From Silicimonas sp. (GTDB lineage Bacteria; Pseudomonadota; Alphaproteobacteria; Rhodobacterales; Rhodobacteraceae): a DNA stretch of 64,000 bases. Made by a program: the position numbers and the translations under genes. Below the pieces are notes generated by a model. The model saw nothing but the letters and a program-made list of their open reading frames with translations, was not told where the DNA came from and did not search any database. Where the stretch lies: assembly GCA_022819605.1 (NCBI GenBank), contig JAJEGW010000122.1, forward strand, positions 90,151-154,150. Reading direction: 5' to 3'. The number at the start of each line of letters is the position of its first letter. Within the stretch, counting starts at the first letter, position 1. Below, piece by piece: positions 55,011 through 64,000 of the stretch.

Positions 55011-55388
55011 CTATTCCATCGGAGCCATGAAGAAGGACTCGCGCACGATCTTTCCGCCCTCGACCTCATAAAGCGCGACTTCCTTCGCCCTCCACCTTTG
55101 ACCGCTGGCCCTTTCCGAAACATCGATATCGAATATCACGCTGAACTTGTCGTTGTTGATGAACGGACCCTCGACTCCGGTGCCGTGCACTTCGTAGTTT
55201 TCGGCCCACCACTTGTGCTTCGCCCTGAGTGCATCGACTCCCTTGCTGACGGGATCTTGTCCCTCGCCGGCCATCGGTTCGACTGAAACGATGTCTCGCG
55301 AATACAGTTCTTCGATGCCTCGTTCTTCCGTCCCTTCGCGGCAATGCAGGCATAGTCGTTCGGCAATTTCCTGGGTCGTCATCGTCAC
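55011..55388 (-). CDS. SnoaL-like (NTF2-fold) protein
   Basis: 125 residues with the NTF2-like cone-fold pattern: an N-terminal helix (MTTQEIAERLCLHCREG), then ELYSRDIVSVEPMAG, GVDALRAKHKWWAENYEVHG and the strand segment KEVALYEVEGGKIVRE. Members bind or convert small molecules. The function here is unknown. Confidence 0.85.
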   Translation of the reverse strand: MTMTTQEIAERLCLHCREGTEERGIEELYSRDIVSVEPMAGEGQDPVSKGVDALRAKHKWWAENYEVHGTGVEGPFINNDKFSVIFDIDVSERASGQRWRAKEVALYEVEGGKIVRESFFMAPME

Positions 55389-55537
55389 GGCCTTCCCCTT
55401 TTCTGAATCAGTTTGCCCGGATCTGGGTCACGAGCATCGTTCGCATTATGTTCCTTACACTGCCAAAGGAATCCTGCATCGTCAATCCGCAAATCCGCCC
55501 GATTGCCTCACCGGAGCGAGATGGCTATACGCCGCCA

Positions 55538-57148
55538 ATGATCGACCGCGCCTCAAATGCCGCTCCCTTGCCGCCGGAAGTCGCCCGGCGCCGAACCTTT
55601 GCGATCATTTCGCACCCGGATGCCGGCAAAACGACGCTGACCGAAAAGTTCCTGCTCTATGGCGGCGCGATCCAGATGGCCGGACAGGTCCGCGCGAAGG
55701 GCGAGGCCCGCCGGACCCGCTCCGACTTCATGCAGCTCGAAAGAAGCCGGGGCATTTCCGTGAGCGCAACCGCCATGTCGTTCGACTATCGCGACTTCCG
55801 GTTCAATCTCGTCGACACGCCCGGACACTCCGATTTCTCGGAAGACACCTACAGGACGCTGACGGCCGTGGACGCCGCCGTGATGGTGATTGACGGGGCA
55901 AAGGGCGTGGAAAGCCAGACCCGAAAGCTGTTCGAGATATGCCGCCTCCGGGATCTGCCGATCCTGACTTTCTGCAACAAGATGGATCAGGAGAGCCGAG
56001 ACACGTTCGAGACCATCGACGAGATCCAGGAGAGCCTCGCCATTGATGTCACGCCAGCCTCATGGCCCGTGGGGATGGGGCGCGACTTCATCGGCAGCTT
56101 CGACATCCTGAACGACCGGCTGGACATCATGGAACGCGCCGACCGCAACAAGGTGGCCGATTCCATTGAAATAGGCGGACTGGACGATCCCAAGCTGACC
56201 GAGCACGTGCCGGCCGCTCTCCTAGAGAACTTCCGGGAGGAAGTCGCGATGGCACGCGAACTGCTGCCGCCGTTTGACCGACAGTCGTTTCTTGACGGCA
56301 CGCTGACGCCGATCTGGTTCGGCAGCGCCATAAACTCCTTCGGGGTCAGGGACCTGATGAATGCCGTAGGCGACTTCGGCCCGCCTCCCCAGCCTCAGCC
56401 GGCAGAGCCGCGACAGGTCGCCCCCGACGAAGAAAAGGTGTCCGGGTTCGTCTTCAAGGTTCAGGCCAACATGGATCCGAAACATCGCGACAGGGTCGCC
56501 TTTGTCCGGCTGGCATCAGGACATTTTCGAAGAGGCATGAAGCTCCATCACGTGCGGGCCAAGGCGTCCATGTCTGTCTCCAGCCCGGTCCTGTTTCTGG
56601 CCTCGGAGCGCGAACTTGCGGAAGAAGCCTGGGCCGGCGACATCATCGGCATCCCGAATCACGGACAGCTCCGAATCGGCGACACGCTGACCCAGGGCGA
56701 GACCCTGCGCGTGACGGGCCTGCCGTCGTTTGCGCCCGAACTGCTGCAGGGCGTGCGGGTTGAAGATCCCATGAAGGCGAAACATCTCGACAAAGCACTC
56801 ATGCAGTTCGCGGAGGAGGGAGCCGCGAAAGTCTTCAAGCCGACGATGGGAGCCGGTTTCATCGTCGGTGTCGTGGGACCGCTGCAGTTCGACGTCCTCG
56901 CCAGCCGGATCGAGATCGAATACGGGATCCCGGTGCGATTCGAGCCGTCCCAGTTCACGTCCGCCCGCTGGGTCACCGGGCCGAAGGACGTGATGAGCGG
57001 GTTCGTAGACGCCAACAAGGGCCACATCGCGCATGACAATGACGGCGACGTGGTCTACCTTACCCGCCTCCAGTGGGACATAGATCGCATCGCAAGGGAT
57101 TACCCCGATCTTGCGCTCTCTGAGACCAAGGAAATGCAGGCTGCATAG
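55538..57148 (+). CDS. prfC: Peptide chain release factor 3
   Basis: 536-residue translational GTPase that removes RF1/RF2 from the ribosome. Start at ATG 55538. G1 HPDAGKTT, G2 with RSRGISVSAT-like ERSRGISVSA, G3 DTPGHSDF and G4 NKMD are present, followed by RF3-type C-terminal domains. It is monocistronic. Confidence 0.96.
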   Translation: MIDRASNAAPLPPEVARRRTFAIISHPDAGKTTLTEKFLLYGGAIQMAGQVRAKGEARRTRSDFMQLERSRGISVSATAMSFDYRDFRFNLVDTPGHSDFSEDTYRTLTAVDAAVMVIDGAKGVESQTRKLFEICRLRDLPILTFCNKMDQESRDTFETIDEIQESLAIDVTPASWPVGMGRDFIGSFDILNDRLDIMERADRNKVADSIEIGGLDDPKLTEHVPAALLENFREEVAMARELLPPFDRQSFLDGTLTPIWFGSAINSFGVRDLMNAVGDFGPPPQPQPAEPRQVAPDEEKVSGFVFKVQANMDPKHRDRVAFVRLASGHFRRGMKLHHVRAKASMSVSSPVLFLASERELAEEAWAGDIIGIPNHGQLRIGDTLTQGETLRVTGLPSFAPELLQGVRVEDPMKAKHLDKALMQFAEEGAAKVFKPTMGAGFIVGVVGPLQFDVLASRIEIEYGIPVRFEPSQFTSARWVTGPKDVMSGFVDANKGHIAHDNDGDVVYLTRLQWDIDRIARDYPDLALSETKEMQAA

Positions 57149-57589
57149 CCCCGTATCCAGCCCGTCGGAAAATCGGAAACTCCAACGCCGCGGAACCAGA
57201 TTTCGAGTCCGCAAGGTTCGCGTTCATGCGCCGAAGAAAAAGTGAAAGCAAGTCCGGGGAAATTCGGCGCATTGCCCGCCAGCATGCCGTGTCAAGTTGA
57301 ATCTCCACCCCGTTTTGACCCCTCCGCAGCAATGTCAGAACGGTCGTGCACGAGCTGCGCCAAAGACGGCGAAGGACAGTGGAGCGTTTTGGGGACAATT
57401 TTCGGACGCATATCGACTTGCCTGAAATTTTTTCGTTTGTTCAATGAATTGCATCCGGCGTTGACGCCAAATCCACAATGCATTAGGTCTTCCAGAATAT
57501 GTGGCGGCTTGTGGAAAAGTCGTGGTCATTTGGGGACCGCCGCCGCGCTGCCTTCGGACCAACGCATGGTCCGTAAAACATGGAAGCAC
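57149..57589. other. Leader region of the DEAD-box helicase gene
   Basis: About 440 bases. The helicase frame stays open upstream to 57242 but the extra residues do not match the family. A long 5' untranslated region, as seen for cold-induced helicases, is possible. No RNA gene was recognised. Confidence 0.45.
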
Positions 57590-58903
57590 ATGACAAGATT
57601 CTCCGATCTGGCACTTTCGCCGAAAATCCTTGAGGCCGTCGAAGCCGCAGGGTACGAAACCCCCACTCCGATCCAGAGAGGCGCCATTCCGCCGGCGCTC
57701 GAAAGGCGCGACGTGCTCGGCATCGCGCAGACCGGAACCGGCAAGACTGCAAGTTTCACGCTTCCGATGATCCACATGCTCGCATCGGGCCGCGCACGCG
57801 CCCGAATGCCGCGTTCGCTGGTGCTCTGCCCGACACGCGAACTGGCCGCGCAGGTCGCTGAAGACTTCGACACCTACTCACGAAACATCAAGCTCTCGAA
57901 AGCGCTGCTCATCGGCGGCGTCAGCTTCAAGGAACAGGACGCGCTGATCGATCGCGGAGTCGACGTGCTGATCGCGACGCCCGGTCGCCTTCTCGACCAT
58001 TTCGAGCGTGGCAAGCTCCTGCTGACGGGCATCGAGATCATGGTGGTGGACGAGGCCGACCGCATGCTCGACATGGGTTTCATTCCCGACATCGAGCGCA
58101 TTTTCTCGCTGACGCCATTCACCCGCCAGACGCTGTTCTTCTCCGCCACGATGGCCCCCGAAATCGAACGCATCACCAACTTGTTCCTGTCCAATCCGGC
58201 TCGCGTCGAAGTCGCGCCCCCGGCAACTGCCTCGGAGACGATCGCCCAGGAAGTCGTTCAGTTGAAACCCTCGCGCCGCGACCGTGCCGCGAAGGAGAAA
58301 CGCGGACTGCTCCGTGCCATCATCGAGCGTGAAGGAGAGGGTTGCCGCAATGCCATCGTCTTCTGCAACCGGAAGACCGACGTCGACATCGTGGCAAAGT
58401 CCCTGCAGAAGCACGGCTTCGATGCCGCGCCGATCCATGGCGATCTTGATCAGCCGCAACGCACCAGAACCCTCGACAAGTTTCGAGACGGCGACCTCAA
58501 GTTTCTCGTTGCTTCCGACGTGGCGGCCCGGGGCCTCGACATTCCGAGAGTCAGTCATGTCCTGAACTTTGATGTTCCGTCCAATGCCGAAGACTACGTG
58601 CACCGGATCGGACGTACCGGGCGCGCGGGCCGCGAAGGCAAGGCAGTGATGATATCCTTGCCAGCGGACGAAAAGCTGCTCGACGCAATAGAGAAGCTCA
58701 TTGCCAAGGACATTCCGCGCGTCGAAAGCCCGATGCAGGCCGCATCAAAGAGCAGCGAACAGCCGAAACGCACACGTGCCCGCAAGAAGCCGCAGACCTC
58801 TTCCTTGGAAACTGTCGGACGCAGAAGCGGACGCACGGTCGGCATGGGAGATCACTTGCCCAGTTTCATTGCCATGAGCTTCAAGGAGCGGGCGGCAGTC
58901 TGA
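57590..58903 (+). CDS. rhlE: DEAD-box ATP-dependent RNA helicase, RhlE type
   Basis: 437 residues from ATG 57590. Motifs: Q motif with TPIQRGAIP, I AQTGTGKTAS, Ia PTRELA, Ib TPGRLLDH, II VVDEADRMLDMGF, III FFSATM, IV IVFCNRK, V ASDVAARGLDIP and VI HRIGRTGRAGR. A short basic tail ends in VGMGDHLPSFIAMSFKERAAV (in parts). It likely acts in ribosome assembly or RNA turnover. A fragment resembling its C-terminus lies at 63150-63247. Confidence 0.93.
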   Translation: MTRFSDLALSPKILEAVEAAGYETPTPIQRGAIPPALERRDVLGIAQTGTGKTASFTLPMIHMLASGRARARMPRSLVLCPTRELAAQVAEDFDTYSRNIKLSKALLIGGVSFKEQDALIDRGVDVLIATPGRLLDHFERGKLLLTGIEIMVVDEADRMLDMGFIPDIERIFSLTPFTRQTLFFSATMAPEIERITNLFLSNPARVEVAPPATASETIAQEVVQLKPSRRDRAAKEKRGLLRAIIEREGEGCRNAIVFCNRKTDVDIVAKSLQKHGFDAAPIHGDLDQPQRTRTLDKFRDGDLKFLVASDVAARGLDIPRVSHVLNFDVPSNAEDYVHRIGRTGRAGREGKAVMISLPADEKLLDAIEKLIAKDIPRVESPMQAASKSSEQPKRTRARKKPQTSSLETVGRRSGRTVGMGDHLPSFIAMSFKERAAV

Positions 58904-59160
58904 TCGAAATATGGACGGTTTCGAAGGCCGGATAGTGCTCCACGATCAACGTCCGAACGGATGCGACTTGGGACATAGCTGACCAGGCCCGGCAGAATTA
59001 AACCAATCGATCCGCTCACCCCTTCTCTTGGCTCAGCACCCATGCGCCTGCAACCATTCACATAGTGCCAACGCTGTGCACGGTTGCCGGAACCAGCTCG
59101 AATAGGACGTCGACATCGGCCTCGGCTTCGATCAAGCAGCTCTTCCAGTTCACCTTCGCC

Positions 59161-59925
59161 TCACTGGCCGCGTTCATCCGAACCCATGCGTCGTTCCAGC
59201 CAGCGCACTCCGGCACTGATGATCAGTACAAGCAACAGGTATTCGAAGATCAGCAGAGTATAGATTTCCAGAGGGCGGTATTCCGTCACGACCAGTTCAT
59301 TGGCACGGCGGGTCAGTTCCTGCATCCCGATCACGCTGGCAAATGCGCTCATCTTGACGATGTAGATGAACTGGTTGGCCAGCGGCGGCAGAATTCGACG
59401 AATCGCCTGCGGCAGGATCACGTAGCGCATGGTCTGGAAGTAGTTCAGGCCAATTGTCTGCGCCGCCTCGCTTTGGCCTCGAGCTATGGACTGTATTCCG
59501 GCACGGTAGATTTCGGCGGTAAAGGCGCTGTCTGAAACGGCCAACGTGATGATCGCCCCCCAGAACGGATCAATCGGGATATTCAGGCCCATTGACCGAA
59601 ATACGATCGGCATGCCGTAAAAGACCCAGAACAGCATGGGCAGCAACGGGATCGAGCGGATGAACTCGACGTAGACCCGATTGACCAAACGCCAGGCGCG
59701 TTTCTCGGACAGGCTCGGAAGGGCGACAATCAGGCCGATGACAATCGAAAGGGCTGCCGCAATCAGCGAAATCTGGATAGTCGCGCCCATCCCCGAAACC
59801 AGGAATTTCACGTTGGTCCACCCGGATTCGGTGGTCGGATCGATGACGTACCAACCCCAGTTCTGGGACGAGGAACAGCCGGCGGCCAGCAAGAGAACGG
59901 ACAGAGGGAGAAACGCTCTTTTCAT
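59161..59925 (-). CDS. Polar amino acid ABC transporter permease
   Basis: 254-residue HisM/GlnP-type inner-membrane permease. It starts with a lipoprotein-like signal (LLLAAGCSSS) before the first permease helix. The EAA loop reads EIYRAGIQSIARGQSEAAQTIGL (in parts), and VEFIRSIPLLPMLFW is typical. Only one permease gene is present, so it may act as a homodimer. It follows the ATPase gene by 9 bases. Confidence 0.9.
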   Translation of the reverse strand: MKRAFLPLSVLLLAAGCSSSQNWGWYVIDPTTESGWTNVKFLVSGMGATIQISLIAAALSIVIGLIVALPSLSEKRAWRLVNRVYVEFIRSIPLLPMLFWVFYGMPIVFRSMGLNIPIDPFWGAIITLAVSDSAFTAEIYRAGIQSIARGQSEAAQTIGLNYFQTMRYVILPQAIRRILPPLANQFIYIVKMSAFASVIGMQELTRRANELVVTEYRPLEIYTLLIFEYLLLVLIISAGVRWLERRMGSDERGQ

Positions 59926-59934
59926 GGGAACCGC

Positions 59935-60675
59935 TCAATGCTGCAAGATCTGGCTCAGGAACTTCCGGCACCGTTCGGACCTTGGATTGGTGAAAAGGTC
60001 CTCCGGCTTGCCCCGTTCCACGGTCTCTCCGTCATCCATGAAGATCATGTTGTCGGCTACCTTGCGGGCGAACCCCATTTCATGCGTCACGACCACCATG
60101 GTCATGCCGTCTTCCGCCAGATCGACCATTACGTCCAGCACTTCGGAGATCATTTCCGGATCCAGCGCCGACGTCGGCTCATCGAACAGCAGGACCCTAG
60201 GCTCCATGCAAAGCGATCTGGCGATGGCCACGCGCTGCTGCTGACCTCCCGACAGCTGTATGGGGTGCTTTTCGGCCTGATCCGGGATATGCACACGCTC
60301 AAGATAATGACGGGCTCTTTCCTCCGCCTCTTTCCGACTCAGTCCGCGGGCCTTGATCGGGCCAAGAGTCAGGTTCTCGAGTACCGTCAAATGCGGGAAC
60401 AGGTTGAATTGCTGGAACACCATGCCAACTTCGGACCGGATCGTTGCCACTGACTTCGGATCATCGGTCAATTCGACCCCGTCAATGCGGATCGTGCCCT
60501 TTTGGTGCCTTTCCAACTGGTTGATGCAGCGCACTACCGTGGACTTGCCGGAACCCGACGGTCCACAGATGACGACCTTTTCGCCGCTGCCGACCTCAAG
60601 GTTTATGTCTTTCAATGCATGAAACGTGCCATACCACTTGTTCACGTTGACAAGCTCGATCACGGCGTCTGGCAT
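59935..60675 (-). CDS. Polar amino acid ABC transporter ATP-binding protein
   Basis: 246 residues from ATG 60675 (ATG 60690 is also possible). GlnQ/HisP type: Walker [28 protein letters not shown], signature [15 protein letters not shown], Walker [15 protein letters not shown] and [14 protein letters not shown]. It powers uptake with the permease downstream and the divergently encoded binding protein. Confidence 0.95.
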   Translation of the reverse strand: MPDAVIELVNVNKWYGTFHALKDINLEVGSGEKVVICGPSGSGKSTVVRCINQLERHQKGTIRIDGVELTDDPKSVATIRSEVGMVFQQFNLFPHLTVLENLTLGPIKARGLSRKEAEERARHYLERVHIPDQAEKHPIQLSGGQQQRVAIARSLCMEPRVLLFDEPTSALDPEMISEVLDVMVDLAEDGMTMVVVTHEMGFARKVADNMIFMDDGETVERGKPEDLFTNPRSERCRKFLSQILQH

Positions 60676-60694
60676 CAACTGACCGCCCATATTT

Positions 60695-60710
60695 TATTCT
60701 CAGTAGAATA
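60695..60710. promoter_or_regulatory. Inverted repeat in the amino acid ABC divergent promoter
   Basis: TATTCT and AGAATA are perfect arms around CAGT in an AT-rich stretch between the divergent ATPase and binding-protein genes. It is a candidate operator, possibly for the XRE-cupin regulator at 61608-62216. Confidence 0.5.
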
Positions 60711-60794
60711 TTTTCTTGAGGCTATCTTGCGGTTGTGTTCAGATCAAGAAGCGATATGGCAACAAGACACAACCGCCACCAACGGGAGAATTAG

Positions 60795-61565
60795 ATGAAT
60801 CGGTTTTGGAAAGCTGCGGCTGCCGCAGTACTTGGTTTGGTATTGTCGAGCGCCGCGATGGCGCAGTCGGCGCTGAACGAAATCCTGGATTCGGGAGTGC
60901 TCAAGGTCGGCACGACGGGTGACTGGAACCCGATGACCCTGCGCGATCCGGCCACGAACAACTACAAGGGCTACGACATCGACATCACGACCGAGCTTGC
61001 CAATGATCTTGGCGTCGAAGTGGAATATGTGCCGACAGACTGGAAGACGCTGGTCAACGGCGTGGTCGCCGGCAAGTACCACATCACGGGTTCGGCGTCG
61101 ATTTCACCGCCGCGGATGAAGGTCGCGGGCTTTTCGGACAGCTACATCGCTGTCGAGCTGTTCCCCTTCACGACGAGTGACAAAGCCGACAGGTTCGACG
61201 GATATGATTCGATCAACCAACAGGGCGTAAAGGTTGCCACAACATTGGGCACGACTTTCGAAAAGCGGGTCCGGGAATGGTTCCCAAATGCCGACATCAA
61301 GGTGGTCGAGGCTCCGGCGCGCGGATTCCAGGAGGTTCTGGCCGGACGCGCAGACGTGTTCATCACCTCGAATATCGAGGGGTCTACGCTCGAGGACAAG
61401 TTCTCTGTCGTGCGCGTCAAGAACGCCGGTCCCCGGGCCCCTTCTCCAATCGCCATGCTACTGCCGCAGAGCGATCAGGTTTGGATCAACTACGTGAACA
61501 ACTGGATCAAGGTGAAGAAGGCGCAGGGCTTCTTTGAACAGAACCGGGAAAAGTGGGGTCTGTGA
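60795..61565 (+). CDS. Polar amino acid ABC transporter substrate-binding protein
   Basis: 256-residue periplasmic family 3 binding protein. It has a signal peptide of about 24 residues (LVLSSAAMAQS), then VLKVGTTGDWNPMTLRDP, YKGYDIDITTELANDLG and VEYVPTDWKTLVNGVVAGKYH (in parts). The cyclohexadienyl-dehydratase-like start GTTGDWNP is common in this subgroup. The ligand is unknown, but the linked creatininase-family amidohydrolase suggests a nitrogen-rich compound. Confidence 0.92.
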   Translation: MNRFWKAAAAAVLGLVLSSAAMAQSALNEILDSGVLKVGTTGDWNPMTLRDPATNNYKGYDIDITTELANDLGVEVEYVPTDWKTLVNGVVAGKYHITGSASISPPRMKVAGFSDSYIAVELFPFTTSDKADRFDGYDSINQQGVKVATTLGTTFEKRVREWFPNADIKVVEAPARGFQEVLAGRADVFITSNIEGSTLEDKFSVVRVKNAGPRAPSPIAMLLPQSDQVWINYVNNWIKVKKAQGFFEQNREKWGL

Positions 61566-61579
61566 CCAGAACGTGAAAC

Positions 61580-61608
61580 AAGCGCCCGGCCTCCGCAGCC
61601 GGGCGCTT
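61580..61608. terminator. Bidirectional intrinsic terminator
   Basis: AAGCGCCCGGC and GCCGGGCGCTT form a perfect 11-base stem around a 7-base loop between the convergent binding-protein and XRE genes. Short A/T runs on both sides suit termination from either direction. Confidence 0.8.
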
Positions 61609-62216
61609 CAATCTCCGCCCGACACCGCTTTCGAAATCACCGTCACGAAGCTGACCGTGTCCGTTTTCAGTTCAATCGGGCCATGCGCGGCGTTCGAATC
61701 GAAACTCAGGCTGTCGCCCTGGCGCATGTCATACGCCTGCTCACCGCAGCCATAGACCATCTCGCCGTCGGTGACATGGATGAACTCAACACCCTGATGC
61801 AGATAGAGCGGCCTTGGACCCAAGGGCGCTTCAAGCGTGACGCTGAAGCTCTCGAAACTCACATGCTTGGCAGCAGCCCTGCCGATCAGCTTGTAGCTGT
61901 GACCATAGCCGCTGCCCTGCCGTTGAACCGTCACGCCCTCGCCCGCCGCCACGAATGAGACATCCGAGCGCTCAACCGTCCCTGCAAAAAAGTTGATCAG
62001 GGGCATGCCGATCCCGCCTGCCAGCGCTTCAAGCGTCCCAAGCGAGGCCGAGACCTGGCCCCGCTCGATCTTCGAAATCATGGCGGTGGAAACGCCGGAA
62101 CGACCGGACAGCTCTGCAAGTGTAAGCCCCGCCAGCAAGCGATGCGTCTTGACTGCCGACCCAATCAGTTGATCCAGCGGCGGCCTGTCAACACTCTTGG
62201 CAAGCGTGTCTTCCAT
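61608..62216 (-). CDS. XRE-family regulator with cupin sensor domain
   Basis: 202 residues from ATG 62216. An N-terminal helix-turn-helix (LTLAELSGRSGVSTAMISKIERG in parts, about 30-55) is fused to a C-terminal cupin domain (about 95-190) with LYLHQGVEFIHVTDGEMVY and RQGDSLSFDSNAAHGP. Such regulators often sense the substrate of the genes beside them. It is divergent from the amidohydrolase. Confidence 0.92.
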   Translation of the reverse strand: MEDTLAKSVDRPPLDQLIGSAVKTHRLLAGLTLAELSGRSGVSTAMISKIERGQVSASLGTLEALAGGIGMPLINFFAGTVERSDVSFVAAGEGVTVQRQGSGYGHSYKLIGRAAAKHVSFESFSVTLEAPLGPRPLYLHQGVEFIHVTDGEMVYGCGEQAYDMRQGDSLSFDSNAAHGPIELKTDTVSFVTVISKAVSGGD

Positions 62217-62292
62217 AGGGTCAGGGTACCGGCGAGTTGCAAAAAGGGAAAGCACTACTCAGGATGCCTAGCAACACTTGAGCGGCCACGCG

Positions 62293-63039
62293 ATGAGACT
62301 TGAGCAAATGACCTGGTACGAAGTTGACGGGCGCATTGCGGAAGGTGCGGCGATAATGCTGCCTGTCGGCTCGACCGAGCAGCACGGGCCCATGGGCCGC
62401 ATCGGCACCGACACGATCTGCGCCGAAGCCGTTGCACTGGCCGCCGCAGAGATCTGCGATGCCATCGTCGCGCCGCCGCTGGCCTATACGCCTGCGCCTT
62501 TCAACACTGCGTTTCCCGGAACAGTCTCGGTGTCTGCAGTCACCTTCCGCGCCCTGGCGGAAGAAGTCATCACCGCGCTCTTGGCACAGGGATTTTCCGG
62601 TGTGTTCGTCGTGAACGGGCATGGCGCCAACCTTGAACCGCTCAACCTGATTGCTGGCACCGTCGCGCCCGAAAGGCTGCGAGTCCGGAGTTGGTGGGAG
62701 CCGGCACCTGTCAATGACATGCGCAACGATCTGTACGGGGATTGGGAAGGCATGCACGCGACGCCGTCCGAGATCGCAATCACCCAGAGCCTTCTGGGAC
62801 CCTTGCCTCCCAATCAGGCATCTGAGCCGCCAGAGCGGCTGAACTCGGCCTTCCTGCAAGCGCACAAGGGCGATCGCCACGGTCCGCCCGATGAACATCG
62901 CGCGGCCTTTCCGGATGGCCGGGTCGGTTCCCACTCGGCGCTTGCCACTCCGGAAGACGGCGAACGGTTGCTGGATGTTGCTGCCGAGGCAATCGCACGG
63001 GACTATGCGGCGTTTGAGGCACAGACCCGCGGACGATGA
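62293..63039 (+). CDS. Creatininase-family amidohydrolase
   Basis: 248 residues from ATG 62293 (TTG 62278 in frame). Metal-site motifs are LPVGSTEQHGPMG, IGTDT and FVVNGHGANLEPL, and a Glu in GMHATPSEIAI. Members hydrolyse cyclic or linear amides such as creatinine. The true substrate is unknown; it may be a compound taken up by the adjacent ABC transporter. Confidence 0.9.
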   Translation: MRLEQMTWYEVDGRIAEGAAIMLPVGSTEQHGPMGRIGTDTICAEAVALAAAEICDAIVAPPLAYTPAPFNTAFPGTVSVSAVTFRALAEEVITALLAQGFSGVFVVNGHGANLEPLNLIAGTVAPERLRVRSWWEPAPVNDMRNDLYGDWEGMHATPSEIAITQSLLGPLPPNQASEPPERLNSAFLQAHKGDRHGPPDEHRAAFPDGRVGSHSALATPEDGERLLDVAAEAIARDYAAFEAQTRGR

Positions 63040-63149
63040 CTTCAATCTCAATCTCTATGGGATCGAAATCTCGATCCTGTGCAGCCCTGGTCAACGCCGC
63101 TCTCAAGCTTGCCTCTCGGCATACGAGGGAAACTTTTTGTGCTCTGACG

Positions 63150-63247
63150 CCGCAGATCCGCAGAGAGAAGACGAGAGCACCGTCGGCACCGGAGATCATC
63201 TGCAGAGATTATGCGCCATGAACTTCAAAGGGCGCGCGGCAGGCTGA
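63150..63247 (+). pseudogene. Fragment resembling the RhlE C-terminus
   Basis: A plus-strand frame ending TVGTGDHLQRLCAMNFKGRAAG and a stop at 63247 parallels TVGMGDHLPSFIAMSFKERAAV at the end of the helicase gene 4.3 kb upstream, also at the nucleotide level. No upstream helicase sequence is present. It is probably the remnant of a duplicated or rearranged helicase gene. Confidence 0.55.
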
Positions 63248-63292
63248 ACAGGCCAAACGACGCCAAGGCTGGTTTCACAGGGCTCCTGCCGC

Positions 63293-64000
63293 TCAATTCG
63301 ATCGACTGATCAAGACCGTGACCTCAGGCCTCTTGCCGATTTCCGCGTCGCAGATCCTGCGTACGACGCTTCGCAACTCGTCTGAGAGCTTGTCGTCAAG
63401 CCCCTCATCATCCGACGCACCAAGCGCCGCCGAGCGCTGGAGATGCCGATCCAGTTCCTTTTCCAAGGCTGCTTCAAGGGACTTCCCTGACACTCCAATG
63501 CCGGGCAACCCCGTCAAGTCAACCCAAGGTCCACCGTCAGTTTCGTCACCCTCCAGGATCAGGGTCACCGCAGCGTGACCGTTCATGGCCATTCTTGTCC
63601 GATTCCGGACGACGCCGTCCAGCGCCCCGACCAGCACCTTCCCGTCAAGGTAGATGCGTCCCGGCTCTACGTGATCAGTACCTTTCGGCACTTTGCCGCT
63701 GAGATCCACGACTGCGCCATTGCCGGCCACGAGCGAGGCAATGCCGTTCTTGGCGGCCACTCGCGCGTGCTCCTTGAGATGTCGGCACTCTCCGTGCATC
63801 GGAAGCACGATATTGGGCCGGAGCAGGTTGTGCATCCGGTCCAGGTCGGGTCGGTTCGCATGCCCGGAGACGTGATAGAGGTTTGACGTGTCATCAATCA
63901 CATCGACGCCTTTCTTTGCCAAGGCGTTCACGACGCGGAGGACGGCCCTTTCATTGCCAGGAATGGTCTTTGACGAGAACAGGAAAGTGTCGCCCTCGGA
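63293..64000 (-). CDS. rnj: Ribonuclease J, C-terminal part (starts outside the window)
   Basis: The last ~235 residues of a metallo-beta-lactamase-fold RNase J. The frame is open to the window edge, with FLFSSKTIPGNERAV, then HVSGHANRPDLDRMHNLLRP and PMHGECRHLKEHA (the beta-CASP and metal-site region), followed by the C-terminal domain. It acts in 5' exonucleolytic RNA processing and decay. Confidence 0.93.
   Translation of the reverse strand, partial: SEGDTFLFSSKTIPGNERAVLRVVNALAKKGVDVIDDTSNLYHVSGHANRPDLDRMHNLLRPNIVLPMHGECRHLKEHARVAAKNGIASLVAGNGAVVDLSGKVPKGTDHVEPGRIYLDGKVLVGALDGVVRNRTRMAMNGHAAVTLILEGDETDGGPWVDLTGLPGIGVSGKSLEAALEKELDRHLQRSAALGASDDEGLDDKLSDELRSVVRRICDAEIGKRPEVTVLISRSN

Noticed and set aside
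1..64000. CRISPR arrays, tRNA or rRNA genes
   Set aside because: No regularly spaced repeats, no tRNA-like cloverleaf and no rRNA sequence was noticed on reading the intergenic regions.

Overview
The window is chromosomal DNA from a high-GC alphaproteobacterium that looks most like the Rhodobacterales. Support comes from the DUF1636-cobW-cobN order behind a cobalamin riboswitch, a lipoyl-carrying pyruvate dehydrogenase E1 beta next to ftsB, a circularly permuted two-piece tmRNA whose tag reads ANDNRAPVLLAA beside sspB, and a fab cluster with an acuI-like reductase. A marine or sponge-associated lifestyle is only an inference, resting on the halogenating RiPP cluster and the decaying genes.

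Layout. 1-3657: cobalamin genes (partial cobN, cobW, DUF1636) behind a B12 riboswitch. 3926-19992: the most unusual region, a proteusin-type (NHLP leader) RiPP cluster. It holds a flavin-dependent tryptophan-halogenase-like enzyme, a precursor whose predicted core is only LCCCW, an unrecognised 372-residue protein, a ThiF-like/YcaO cyclodehydratase, an AlkB-type membrane hydroxylase fused to a catalytically dead GlnE-like domain, an NHLP leader domain fused to a terpene-cyclase-like barrel, and the export set (second NHLM ABC protein, C39 peptidase ABC transporter, short HlyD-like protein). 20366-25761: ftsB, pdhA-pdhB-pdhC, cysE and a DksA-like protein. 25887-28973: mltG, fabF, acpP.

About 29.1-43.37 kb is an accessory island that separates acpP from fabG, genes that normally adjoin. 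It carries a vapBC pair, an aldo/keto reductase, a GST, two decayed dctP genes, a GntR regulator, a TAXI-type TRAP transporter with a sulfatase and a broken AhpD-like gene, and a decayed IS4-type element. Copies of a GGATCC-centred palindrome sit in the promoter regions of the GntR/dctP and TRAP units. 43.4-50 kb returns to core genes: fabG, fabD, acuI-like, tmRNA, sspB, a DUF815 ATPase and tatCBA. 51.3-64 kb holds a TbpB-like lipoprotein, an orphan ABC ATPase, an SDR, prfC, a DEAD-box helicase, a polar amino acid ABC transporter with an XRE-cupin regulator and a creatininase-family amidohydrolase, and the end of an RNase J gene.

How the RiPP genes may work together (inference): the cyclodehydratase would act on the three core cysteines, the halogenase on the C-terminal Trp, the AlkB fusion would hydroxylate or desaturate, the NHLP-cyclase fusion would add or fold an unknown group, and the C39 transporter would cut after the Ser-Ala-Gly end of the leader and export a pentapeptide-sized product. 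No azoline dehydrogenase is visible.
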